The position numbers and the translations under genes were made by a program. This document shows positions 40,801 through 52,900 of a DNA stretch of 64,000 bases, in pieces (the stretch's first letter is position 1; each line of letters starts with the position of its first letter). Below the pieces are notes generated by a model. It had not been told where the DNA came from. It worked only from the letters and a program-made list of their open reading frames with translations, and made no database searches. Source of the stretch: Chloromonas sp. AAM2 (Eukaryota; Chlorophyta; Chlorophyceae; Chlamydomonadales; Chlamydomonadaceae); contig QAXH01002209.1 of NCBI GenBank assembly GCA_004335635.1, positions 20,006 to 84,005 on the forward strand, given 5' to 3'.

Positions 40801-43800
40801 AGCTACTGACCGCCCATGAGCAGGCCGCAATGCAGGCAGAGGAAGCAAGACGGGCTGGTGAGCGACTTGATGAGCAAATGGCTGAGACAGTTGCCATGCA
40901 TGCCCGCCTTGACGCAATGACGGCAAGCCTGAAGGATAGCCGAAACCAGCTGATGGCGGCGCACGACCATGCCGCAGCACAGGCAGTGGAGATGCGAGGC
41001 TTGCATGATCAGCTGGTCGTTCATGCAGCAGAGGCAGTCGAGGCAGGAAATGCAATGGACGCCGTGCGGGCAGAGCTGCGGGCATTGGAGCAGCAGTTGG
41101 ATGAAGCTCGGGAGCACGCTGCAATGCAAGCAACCGATGCCAAGTTTCTCAGCGAGCAGCTGGCAACCCAAACAGCTGAGGCAGCTGCCTGCCGGGCTAA
41201 GTTTGATGCCACGGCCGCAGCTCTACAGGCCCGGGAGCACAAGCTAAGCACAGTGCAGGGTCGTGTGGCTGCATATGGAGCAGAGATAGACAAGCTTAGT
41301 GAGAAGCTAGACAGCCAGGCTGAGGAACTCGTAGCATCACGAGCAGAGATAGAGGCGACTGCAGGGATGCTGGCTAGCCTACGGGGTGAGCTGGCAGCAG
41401 CACAGGAGCAAGAGGCTGCACAAGCTGCTGAAGTGCGGTGGCTGACTGAGCAACTTGCAGGCCGAGTTGCAGCACTGGCTGATGCACAAGATGAACTGGA
41501 GGCCGCAACTGCAGCATTGCAGGGTCACGAGCAGAAGCTAAGTGCTACGCAAGAGCACACAAATGGGCATGCGGTGACTATGCAGCGCTTTGCTGAGCAG
41601 CTGGACAGCCATGTGGCTGCTCACAGCACGGAGGTGCAGAGTTTGAATGAACAGCTGGCATCCCTGACAGCTGGGTTGGGAGAGGCCCGAGGTGCTCTTG
41701 AGGCAGCAAGGATAGACCTGCAAGAGTCTAGGCAAGAGCTTGATTCTGAGAAAGAGCGTGGTGCAACGCAAGCAGCTGAGCTGCGTGCAGCGCATGCGGA
41801 GCTGGAAGCGAACATGCTATTGCTGCAGGCGACTCGTGGCCAACTTAGTGCCACTCAAGAACAAGCAGCTGCACAAGCAGCCAGCATTCAGCGGCTGAGT
41901 GCGCAGCTGGGCAGCCAGGCAGCAGAGTTGGCAGGGTGCAGCAATGAGCTGGATGCCACCACTGGGGCGCTGATGGCCCTTGGGGAGCAGCTGGCTGGGG
42001 AGCAGCAGCTGGCAGCAGCGCAGGCAGTGGAGCTCCAGCAGCTGCGGCAGCAGGTGGTGGAGCTACAGCCGCTCCAAGCCCGGTTGGTCGAAACCACAGC
42101 CGAACTCAACAGTGTGAAGGCTGAGCTTCACACGCTCCAGGAGCACGCTTCACATCAAACGTCTGAAATGCATAAGATCACCAATCACATGGGTGGGCAT
42201 GCAACCGACCTGGCAAGGCTGAGGGAGCACCTGGATGGTACTACTGCTGCGCTGGAAGACAGCCGAGCACAGCTGCAAACAACACAGGATGAGCTAAACG
42301 TAGCCAAGGCACAGCTGGGCGAAAAAAGTGATGAGCTACAGCGTGTGATGGAAGAGCTGCAGAGCACCAGTGACTGGGCAGTGACTCGAGCAAACGAGTT
42401 GGATGGAACTCGTGAACAAGTAGACATAATCCGTGAGGAGCTGGGGATTATCTGCGAGCAGCATCAGCAAGCAAAAGCCGAGCTTGATGCAACCAAGGCT
42501 GAACTGGCTGTTGCACAGAAGGGGCTGGTCCAGCTGGAACAAGACCTTGTCGAAACCCAGGCAGCTGCCGCTGTTGCTACCACCGAACGCCAGCGCCTGG
42601 CTTCTGAGCTGGTTGCTGCCCAAGCAGGTCTGCTGGCTGCCCAGACACAGCTGACTGAGGCCAATGCAACTGGTGCTGGGCTGCAACGGGCATTGACCAT
42701 TGCTGAAAGCCATGCACAGGCCCACGCAGGTTCTGCCGATGCCAGTGCACAACAAGCTGCTGAGGCATCTGCACAGATTGCAGCGCTCCAGCAGCAGGTG
42801 ACAGCTGCAGCTGCACAGGTGGCAGCGCTCCAGGAGCAGCTGGAGCAGTCTGATGCCGAGCTGGACGGCAGGGCTACAGAGCTGAAGCGTGCACAGGAGG
42901 TGGCAGAGATGGGTCAGGAGGAGCTCAAGCATCTGCACAGCACGCTGCAGATGCAGGCAGACGAGTTGCAGGCGTGCCGTGAAGCCCTTGCTCATCAAGC
43001 CGACGATTTCCTCCAGGCCACAAAGCACCAGCTGGACACCCATGCTGCTGCGCTTGCTAGAGCCCAGCAGGAGCCAGCAGCGCGTCTTGACGCGGCACAG
43101 ACTTTAGTCTTGTCCCTAGGCGTGCAGCTAAACGAGGCACAGGCACGTGGTGCAGAGCAAGCCGCTCAGCTATCCCAGACAACCAATGAGTTGGAAGATG
43201 CACGTCATGCCTGTGCACAATCAGACCTCCGGTTGCAGCAAATGCGTCAAGAGGTTGAGCAGCGGGAAAGTGTTGTTCAGCGTGCGGTGGAGGAGCATGC
43301 TGCCATCCAGCTGCAGTTGGAAGAGCTGACCAAGGGTCAGAGTCAGGCTGCATCAGAGCGTGCACATGCCATGGCGATTAACGAGGTGGCTGAGCTGCGT
43401 GCTGAGCTACAGCAGCTGGGCAAACGGGCTGTCCTCACAATTGCTTCCCTGCAAGCTCAACTGGCCAGCGCAGCCACCGCTGCACCAGCCAGCACAAACA
43501 CGTCTGCAGCAGGAGCTGTGATGGATACTGAAGCTGCACCTGCTGCCACCTTAGTTGCAGGTGCAACTGCAGCCAGCGGGCCGCACCTGCTGGCACTTGA
43601 TGGTGTGACTGAGCAGATGCCCCGTAAGCAGCACTCAGCGCACGCCCAGTTGGTAGCTGAAAGGAAGCTACAGGCCATGCAGTTGCAGTGCCAGCAACAT
43701 GCAGGGGCAATGCAGGCGCTGCAGACTAGTGTTCAGCTGCTGCAGACACAGCTGTCATTTGCCACTACTGGATTGGAGGCAGGACCAGCACGATGCAGCC

Positions 43801-45431
43801 AGCTGGAGCAGCAGCTAGCCAAGGCAGCTGAGACAGTGCGGCTGTTGATGCAGTCAGACGTTCAGCTGTTGATGCTGCAAGTAAAGCAGCTGACCATACA
43901 GGCGGCACGTGCAGCAGCCAGTCAGGTTGAGCTGGGACGTGCTCTGGCCACAGCACAAGCCACAGGAGAGGCAGCCAAGCTGCAGTTGGAGCAGCAAAAA
44001 GCTGCAGCAGTAGCATCACGAGCGGAGTTAATCCGAGCTCGCACCACGTACCACGACTCGCAACGCGCGCTGCGGGCATTGCACGAAGAGGCCCAGAAGT
44101 TGAACCAGCAGCTGTGGCAGCAGAACAGCCGGCTGGCAGAGGAGCGAGATCACCTGGCAGCACAAGTGCTGCTAATCTCAGCTGAAAGCGAAGATCAAAT
44201 CCGGTCACCTTCCGCTGACCCTTTGGATGGCACGTTTGAGGAGGAGGAAGTGTCCGAGCTTGCAGCTGCGGTAGCTGGTGCTGATGCTCTGGCAGCCAGT
44301 ATTGACGAACTGATGATTGCAGATGGCGCCGACACTGTTGCCCTTACGACAGCCATGAGCGTGGTGGCATTACCTGCGGTTGATGATTCCATGACAGCCA
44401 GCCAAGACAGTGCGGCAGCCAGTGTTGGTATGGTAACAGCTGAAAGCACAGATGGTGGCCCAGCAGAGGCTGGGGATCAGAGCAATGCTGGAATGGAGGG
44501 AATACATGCGGGTCAAGAGATGCTTGGTCCTGCTGACACAGTCAGGGAGCGCCCCACTGCAGATAACACTGCAAAGGACGTCAGCCCTGCCAAAGCAGCA
44601 GTGGATGTTGTGCCAGAGGAAATCAGCGGACTGTCTTACCCCACACCTGGCAGCCGGCGCATGTCCAGCGCCCGTGCAAGTGCTCTCTCCTCAATGGGTG
44701 GTATCAGCCAGAGCAGCCTCAGCTCTCTCCCACCTCACCCTGCCCCTTTGTTCCCCACTGATTTAACCTCCCGTCTCACCCGCCTGCCAACCCGTCCCAC
44801 TGACTCTCTCACCGGCGCCAATCCCCTGGCAGCAAACGGCAGCCTGGTGCAATTCCCTGGTGCTCGCTCTTCCGCTGATGACAGCACCACTGCAGAACGT
44901 GCACATGCCACGCGTGAAAGCATAACCGACTTCTTCATGGGTGGAGTCAGGACAACAACCAGTGCAGGTGGCGCACCTGGCGTTGCAAGTGGCATTTGGG
45001 AGCTGCAAAGCAAAGCACCATCATCCACTGGCGGCACCCGCACACCACTTCAGCTGCCCGGCAGGCGCACAACGATGCGCACTCGCACCCGCTCCCAGTC
45101 TAACCTTGCCACTGGTCGGTCCAGCACCAGTGGGGCTGTGGCCGCAGCTGAGCAGGATGCACGGCTGCGGGCCGGCCTGGCTGCCAGCCAGCGTCAGGTG
45201 CAGGCCCTACAGCAAGTGCTTTTCCAGCGCAACCAGCTTGTGGATGACCTAGAGGGCCAGATGATCGACCTGTCCGATGACATCAAGGTGTTTGAGGCCA
45301 TGGTTGTGCGAGTGGAGACGCTTACCGAGGGATTGTCAAGGTCAAGGGGAGGAACACAGGTCATGTCAGGGGTGGCGGCAACTGACATGGAGGGTGAATT
45401 GGCAGGCAGTGTGGAGGGCCACAACGCCTGA
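34879..45431 (+). CDS. Giant coiled-coil protein 1 (about 2,628 aa), 9 exons
   Basis: Exons: 34879-35040, 35326-35627, 35776-35860, 36099-36275, 36501-36605, 37552-39105, 39388-39618, 39896-40096, 40362-45431; phases agree. Function not recognised. The protein is rich in Ala, Gln, Glu and Leu with long heptad patterns, as in golgins, centrosomal and nuclear-matrix proteins. Seen: an N-terminal short coiled coil (EEQITALHGQVDELQVQL), then a less repetitive domain in exon 2 and a Ser/Arg-rich linker in exon 6 with a run of six Asp. From residue about 700 the coiled coil is nearly continuous. Residues about 979-1577 are tandem 49-residue units. After about residue 2210 the chain becomes Ser/Thr/Pro-rich and basic, then ends in a short helix (RQVQALQQVLFQRNQLVDDL). 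Exon 9 is 5.07 kb without an intron, in contrast to neighbouring genes. The start may be 34879 or the in-frame ATG at 34915. A structural scaffold is inferred. Confidence 0.82.
36675..36953 (+). repeat. TTTGCCAG motif array in intron 5 of coiled-coil gene 1
   Basis: The motif with its A-tract starts at 36675 (core 36689-36707). Looser versions follow at about 36817-36840 (CCAATTCTGGAACAGTGACA) and 36930-36953 (GCCAGTACTGGGACAGTGTC), 128 and 113 bases apart. The seven-N gap lies between the second and third. The array may be an iterated form of the element end. Confidence 0.55.
36905..36911. other. Assembly gap of seven N
   Basis: Seven undetermined bases interrupt the repeat array in intron 5 of the first coiled-coil gene. 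The true gap length is unknown. No coding exon is affected. Confidence 0.99.
37056..37089 (+). repeat. 16-bp tandem duplication
   Basis: The unit GGGTCACTTCCTTATG is present twice in succession in intron 5 of the first coiled-coil gene. Confidence 0.7.
40479..42275 (+). repeat. Tandem 147-bp (49-residue) coding repeats in coiled-coil gene 1
   Basis: This stretch of exon 9 encodes 12 consecutive units that begin with an A(T/A)xEQxAxQAAE-like motif and end in (H/K/R)xL or QL. Eight units are exactly 49 residues (seven heptads). The others are 60, 67, 35 and 45 residues, i.e. with insertions or deletions. A representative unit starts SATQEQAAAQAASIQRLSAQ. The DNA units are diverged, so the array is old or under selection for the coiled-coil pattern. 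Confidence 0.85.
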
Positions 45432-46957
45432 ATGGCCTGGCGGCCTTGGCAGTAACTCATTACTGCAACGGCAGTGCGACCTGTGCACATGACTTAACAG
45501 CAGCGAGCAGCGGTCTGAACAGCCCGCTTAATGGCCATGGCCAGTACAGATGGCATGCATCCTTGGTCCTTTCCACAGCCAGTAGCGCTTTGGACAGCAT
45601 TTGCAGGCAACATATGCAGCTGGTGCCAGTGTGCCGTGACTGCAGCTGAACCCATACGCATCATGTCACGCACATCACACGCATCACATTCTCGACCATC
45701 TGCCCAGAGTTAACTGTTTGGACTGTGATGCAAATTGATTGGACCAGAACACAAGCGCACGTGCCACTTTCAAGGTACCAGATACAGTCGAATGATCAAT
45801 TGATTTGACGTTCTGTGATTTTGAAAGGCTGCTCACAGCTTCTGTATTCTATGGGACTAAACATGTACTGATTCATGACTATTCAACATGTTTCAACAAA
45901 ATTTACGTCCGGAAATACACCAGGGTGCACGGGTCTCACACCCAGCATTGATTCTGTGGTTGAAGCCTTCTGTGTCCTTGCGTGTTGAGGGCAATGGCAT
46001 GTAGAGATAACAGATTCACAGATGGGCTGCTGTGAACTGTCATATGTGAGTTGAGATGCAGTAGACGTTCATGTGGAGTTGACCGTGTGGGCATGGTCTG
46101 ACTGTTTGCCTGGCAACTTGTTAATGCTTGCCTTTCCGCAACACTATCATGCCTGCCTGCCCGCCTCACCTATGCTTGCGTGGTCCAATTTGTCAATCGA
46201 TCTGTTCTTGGTCAACATGCAAACTGAACGCCTGAGCACGCAAGGGCATGTCCTCTGGCTTCTACCTGGTAGCGCATCAATAAAAACGAAATCAGCATGT
46301 GCAGATCAAACAACGCTCGGTAGGACCGGCTGAACTCCAGCCTCTGGCCCAAATTCTAAAGCACTTGCAGCAAAGCTCAGCAGTGCCGGAACGAAAAGCC
46401 ACTGCTGATCATAGCACAGCATAGCTCTGTCATGGTAGTTGACCTACACGACATATTGACTAACAATACCTAATTACGATGCGTTTTGTTTTGGAAAAAA
46501 TCAAACAAAAATCAACCTGTAGCACAAGTTGCACCTAGGATGATGCGAAACTGAGCAAACATTCACGAGAAGCTTTGTGAGTTGCTTGTGCTGAGGTAGT
46601 CCCACGTTGCTCAAATTGCCTGGGATACCCTGAACGCCAAATGAGAACTACAACAAACGGGCATACGCAAAGCACTCTCATCAACACTCAAAACTGCACT
46701 TGTTGCTACACATTGGCTTGCCAGAGACGGCTGCAGACTCTTTCGGAAGCAAGTGCAGAAGAATGGAAGACTGCAGCATTGTTACGTGTGCAAGACTTCT
46801 GGCTTGCAGGAATGCAGTGGCTTAGGGCGAGAAAATCTGCATTGGGCTAGTAGCTGATTTCCGCCTCACACAGGCAGTTTGGTAGATAGTCCCGGTCATA
46901 CAGAGTAAGTACACAGCAGTAACTACAAGACTGAAGCTGCATTCGCAAGATGCGAAC
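45432..46957. other. Intergenic region between the two giant coiled-coil genes
   Basis: This holds the 3' flank of gene 1 and the 5' flank of gene 2. AATAAA at 46279-46284 is the only poly(A)-like hexamer seen, about 850 bases after the stop, and no TGTAA was noted nearer. Open frames such as 46073-46333 and 46641-46850 show nothing conserved. Confidence 0.45.
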
Positions 46958-49900
46958 ATGCTTTGCGTGCCTCAGCCGCCTCTGCCTTCCCCCTGTGCAT
47001 GGCCACAGGACTTTGCCCTCCTCGAGCTGTCATCCATCCTGTGCTCTGTCATCCCTGCACCTCAATCAGCGGCCACCAAATTTGAGCCATCGGCCCTCTC
47101 ACCGACCCTTGCGTCTGTGTTTCCTTGTCTGAGTCCAAGGTAGGCTCAGCACAAATAAACGCCCTGCTCCTGACATCTGCACGCTTACTTCACAGCTCAA
47201 CAGTATCCATGCCACAAGCCCTACAGTTGCCCGCAGTACAGCAGTATACCAGTTGTTGCTTTGACTTGCGGATGGCGGACCCGCTATGGTTTTGCAGGAT
47301 CAGGCCGGTCACGTTAAGCGCAGGCGGGACAACGCTCAGCTCTGAGGGTGCGCTTCCGTCGCCCCAGCCGCAGCCCGGGCGCCATGGCATGAGCGTGGCC
47401 AACCCGTTGTACCTGGACACTGCAGGACAGAGACCCAGTGTGGAGGGACTGTCCATTGAGGCTGCCTTGGCACAGGTGAACATCCATTGCATGGCTACAG
47501 GCATGTTTCTAACTCTCAGTTCAGGCTTTGCAAGGAGCCGTAGTTGCAAAAGGACTTCCTCACGCCCCTTTCAGTAACATGTGTGTTCTCAGAATCCGGT
47601 AAAAACACCATCTTTTCCACGTGCTCTGATTGGTTGGCTATCACTGTATACTCGCTGGCGTCAGCACCGCAACCCGGCATGTGCACCCTCGGCATTCCAC
47701 CCACACGTGTTCACACAGCAACACTTCCATGTGCTTTGCTCTACTACCCTCAAAGCCACCCTTTGCTTGCACACAGGCCTCCACCCCGCCCGCCTTGCTG
47801 CATGGTGGTGCTGACGCCTCGGCCCTGGTGAGCACCCCTCCCAGTGTCAGGGCCTCCATGCTGCATGAGGGAGGCACCACAGGGCCCGTCAGCCTGCGCC
47901 GCAACGCCCTGTTTGATGATCAGGTAAACATGGCTGATCACCTTCTTCATTAGGTGGACCTACGGTGCTGCTGATGATGACTGGCTAATTGCTGCACAAG
48001 ATAGTGCAGGTGGCACTGGCCACTTTGGTGCTGGATGTACAGGGGTACAAATAGTAGGCAGGTGGTGCTGACCAGGTGTTGACTGAATACCATCATCATC
48101 ATGTACGTACGAAAAAACAAGATGTTTGCCAGTTCTGGTATAAGCAGGTCGGCCTATGGTGTATAGCTGATGACTGAACATGGTCAGTCACTGCGCAAAG
48201 TAACAGACAGGTGTGCTGGCAACCACTGGCAACCACTTCTGGGCTTTGTTGTGAACAAACCCTCCTTTCCACCTCAAGCCAAGGCACAGCATTTATGTTG
48301 CAGGCAGTTGCTAGAGGTGAGTGCACGTGATAGAAGCTGCAGCCAGCTAAGCAAACTTGCTGCGGTGCCTGTGCTGTTCACAGAGTTCCGGCAACTCTTC
48401 CCGCACGGCCACACCTCGCACCCTGCACCCAGGCGCGTACACTGGCACCCCCATGTCCATGTCCACCTTGACTGCCCAGCTCCATGCAGCAGCCTCGCAT
48501 AGCGTCAGCAGCTCTCCGTCAAGCCCTGGCCCAGCGCCTCCAGGCCTATACTCCTCCCCCTTGCACACGGAGCAGGCCTCGCCAGGCGCTTGCCCTGCCA
48601 TCCCGCCTCTGCCACTGGCTGCCGCTGGGCTGGGCCCTCTTGCCCTGGAGGGTCACTTGTCATGGCGTGTGTCGTTTGAAGCTGCATCGGGCGTGCATAC
48701 ACCGAGGAGCTTGAATTTGGATGTCATGCAGGCTCGCCAGGTGAGTTGCGTGGTGATACACCCCAACTGATTCAACCATGTCATCAGCTGGTTTGTCACG
48801 CTGTTGAAAAGCCTGATGCAAGGGATACTTTTTATTGGCATTCATGTCTGTGATACACGTGTGCACATGTATGACACAATCGCTGTGACAGAGCAGGGTC
48901 CGACTGTGCATGGCTTTCGCCGTGCTAGCATGCGTTCTGTGCTGCGCGTGTGTGCACTGGCTTGTAACATGCGCGTTATCATGTCTGCATTGCATACCTG
49001 CTGGCGGTGAAGTGTGCGGGCATGAATTCGCACTGGTTTTGCTTCCAGTTTGATGTTGTACCCGCTCTGTCAATTGTGTTCGCACATGTATATAGGCGAC
49101 GAATCTTGTTGACAGTCGTTTTTGTACCCACGCTGCTTCAGGTGGAAGCCCTGGAGAGCCAGGTGCGGTCTCTGCAGCAGCGCCTGTCAGAGTACTCCGC
49201 TTTGATGGGCATGGTCAGCAAGCGCACCACACGCGAGGCACACAGCACCATGCACACATCAGCCGCCACACCCAGCGGCCGCGCTACAGCCGACCTGCTG
49301 CTGCCAGCAGCGGCTCCACTGACAGCTGGGGCTGGAGCTGGAGCAGCCACGGCTATGTGGACGCCTAGAGGCGCGTCCGGGCAGGCCGGGGACGGGGATG
49401 TGACGGAGGCTGGTGTGCCTGCGGAGCTGGAGCATGTGTCGGAGCCCAGCAGACAGATGGTGCTTCTGCTGCAGGCCAGGTGAGGCACATACCTTCAATT
49501 GCCCAGCCACATACACACACACACACTGCTGACCACCCACCCATTTGCCACCTGTACACCACCGTACTTTCATACGCCCACACGTTCGCCGCTCGTACAC
49601 AATTCTCCCTATACTGCTAGGAACACAGGAGAAGTACGGGAAGTACCGGCCTTAGCGGCCTGTGGAACGTGCAGAGTGTTGCTTAGTCTGCCTTAACAGC
49701 GTAGTTTGGCTTATTATCAGTGGCTTGCAAGAAAATGTTGTCAGTGCAATGGCAGGCGCCCTGTGTAAAACCATGTGTGTGCGTTCCTTTGTTCAGGTTG
49801 CAGGCAGCCCACCATGAGCTGTCTGACCGGGAGCAACAGATCCAACAGCTGGCCGCACAGGTAGGAGTGGAGTCTGAGTACAAGTGTACTTACACGTTCA

Positions 49901-52900
49901 TTTGTCGCCTTCTCATTCTGTTCATCTTGTTCGTTGCCAGCAGTCAGCATCCAGCAATTGCTCACCAGGTGGTCCCCACGAAGACACATACAGTTCTGCA
50001 GGTACAGTGTACCTTCTTGGATGTGCACGACTTGTCCTTCAGCAAGACATGCTTTGCTGCTTGTGTGTGTGTTCTCGCTCCCAGGTGAAGCGGTCTCAGC
50101 TGCCCGGATCGACTAGGCGTCCAGCGTCCAATGGTCCTCATGCTGAGCGAGCAGTGCCGGGCACGCCAGCGGGCGCACCACAGGTCACGATGGAGCAGGA
50201 CACAGGCTCAGACACGGACGATGACGGGCAAGAGGTACGAAATGGTACTGAAGATGGCGCTCACACAGGAGACAAGCAAGCGGCAACCACAAGCTTGGCA
50301 TGAGGTGGCAAAGTTTCATGTGTTTGTCAAGGGGAACAGGTACTGCAGGGAAACCCTGGCACAAGAGGTGAAAAAGGGGCAACCACAAGGAACCTGCCAT
50401 GACAAAGTACCAGGGGAAACTACCATTGGGCCTGCCACACCTGCAAGGGACAAACATCAGGATGGCAGCGGAAAACGCAGGCTCATGAATTTGTGAAGAC
50501 AGTCAGGGAAGAACCAAAGATTCAATGGTACTGCTTGACACGCCTCTCATCAAGCAGCAGTAATGTACATAATATGTCTAGTCTTTTGTCTCCCAGCGCC
50601 GGTCCACTAGTGCCAAGTCTTCAGCTTGTCATGATTGTCCTGATGTTGTACAGGTGATGAGCATTCCCGACGCCCTAGCTCGCAAGTGTCTAGAGGCTGC
50701 CGGCATCACCACTGCCCTCACTGACATGCCCCAAGCATCAGGCGCAGGGCTGGCTCGCTCCATAGCAATGCAACTATCCGAAGACTGCCCAGGCCAGCTG
50801 CAGCAGGAGCAGCAGTCTGCTTCCGTGCAGGTGCGGCTGGACCAGCTGGCACTGGAGTTGGAGCGGAACCGGCAGGAAGGTGCAGCTGCACGTGCTGAGG
50901 CAAACCAGCTGCATGAGCATCTGTCTGAGCTTCAGGAGCAGCGTCATCAGCTGCAGGAGCAGCTGGACGCAGCTGGTCAGAAGCTGGTAGCTGATGATGG
51001 AGAGGTGGCTGCAGCAAGGCACCTGGTGTCGGAGTTGCAAGACCAGGCAGAGCAGCTGCAGCAGCAGGCGGATGTGAATGAGCAGCAGCTGCAGCAGCTG
51101 CAGGAGCAGCTGCAGCAGCTGCAGGAGCAGCTGGTTGGGAAGGCAGAGGAGCTGGATGCTGCCAGTCAGCTGGCGGTTGATCGAGATCAGCAGCTAGAGA
51201 CGGCCCAGCAGGAGATAGCCACGCTCCAGGAGCACCTAGAGGCAGCTGGTCAGCCGGTGGCTGAACTAGAGGACCAGCTGCAGGAATCACAGCAGGAGGC
51301 TGCTGCCCTGGAAGGCAAACTTGAGGCTGCCAGCCAGCTGGTTGTGGAGCGAGATGAGCAGCTGGACAAGGCTAACCAGGAGATGGAGTCGCTCCAGGAG
51401 CAGCTTGAGGAGCAGCGCCAGCTGGTAGTGGAGCAGCAGGAGCAGCTCGAGGAGCAGTGCCAGCTGGGTGCTGAGAGGCAGCAGGAGCTGCGGGTAGTAT
51501 GCAATGAGGAGGAGGCAGCACGTGCTGAGCTAGCTCAGGTGGTGGAGGAGGTGGCTTTGCTGCGACAAGAAGCAGCAGAAAGGGAAGAGCAGGTTGAGGA
51601 GCTGAGGCAGCAGGTGGTGGAGCGGGAAGAGCAGCTGGAGGCAGCTGCCCGGCAGGTGGCGGAGCAGGAGGCTGAGTTGGTGGGACTGCGGGAACAGGCG
51701 GTGGAGCGGGAGGAGAAGCTAGTGGGCGTGCGCAAGCAGCGTGAGATGAAGGCTGCGGCTCTGGAACTGGCCGCCGAAGAGATGGCCTCGCAGGAGGATG
51801 GGCTCAGGGATTTGACTCAGCAGTGTGCAGCCGCGCAGGTAGGCCTGTAGTGGAGGACCTGATACCAACCTGAGTCATCCTGTCCGCCTTCGCCTTGGCG
51901 TGTCTTTCATCAGTGATCATTTGTTTGCTTGACGCTCAGTTCATCTACGCACGGCTGTTTGCTCCATGGACTGACGAAGAGTCTTGTCGGCTTTTTACTG
52001 TGCGTTGATGTATCTACCACGTGTAAGTGTCAATGGTTGTGTGCTCAGTGTCCAGCGTGGCTGTGCCTGCAGGTTGAGCTAGCAGGCTTGCGTGAGCAGG
52101 TGGGGGAGCGGGAAGCGCAGCTGGCTGTGCTGCGCAAGCAGCTTGAGCTGCAGCGGGTTGAGGCACAGGAGGCACAGGCATCTGGGGCGCAGGAGGGGGC
52201 CATTACCAGCGAGCCAGGGGCCGCAACGCCAGACCGCCAAGCACTTGTGCAAGAGGAGACGGTGGGGACAACTGCGCCCAGTAGCGAGGCTGGTCGGGAG
52301 ATGCGCTCGTCAGCAGAGCTGACCTCGCCTCATAAGCAGGTGTGAATACGCTCAAGGTATTGAGGTCTCTTCAGATGCTGACGTGTGAACCACAGGGCAC
52401 CATACTGGCCAGGACAAGGGCTGGTTTCTTTTGACAGCTTTCTCTTGACAACTGAGCTCTCCACGACCTGGAAACAGTTGCGTTTGACCTTGCACAGGCC
52501 CCAGTTTGCCATGGTAACAAAGCCTGGCCTTCATAGTGTTCTCACATCTCATGTCTACTGGCAAATGTGCAAATGTTTGTATGGTAACGTATCATGTCAA
52601 TGCTGTTGAGCCACTGTCCACCTTCATCAGTGTTCTCACATCTCAAATGTGCCAGATGCCATGATTCTTCCCACGCTGGCATGGTAACGTGATGCGCCAA
52701 TGCTCTTATTGATATTGTTGCTTTCTCCTATCCCATGTTCGCTGGCGCATGTGCCCAATTTGCAGGTGAAGGCTCTGCGCAAACAGCTGGAGGCGGCAGA
52801 GCGAGACTGCGAATTGCACAAGGCCATGCTCAAAGAAACGTCCCAGGCACGTGAGCGTGACATGGAGGCCGCCCGCCGCATGGAGGCGGTACACACGGCT

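Noticed and set aside
42336..44208. Long Leu/Cys-rich open frames on the minus strand through the coiled-coil exons (also 50718-51290, 56126-57756)
   Set aside because: They are antisense shadows of CTG/CAG-rich coding sequence; the plus-strand frames are heptad-patterned and phase-consistent with flanking exons.
40353..45431. Treating the 5-kb open frame as a separate intronless gene
   Set aside because: It opens with a CAG acceptor in phase with the exon ending at 40096, and the coiled coil continues across the junction.
48304..48316. A 13-base microexon (GCAGTTGCTAGAG) in coiled-coil gene 2
   Set aside because: The exons at 47923 and 48384 already join in phase 0; including 13 bases would break the frame.
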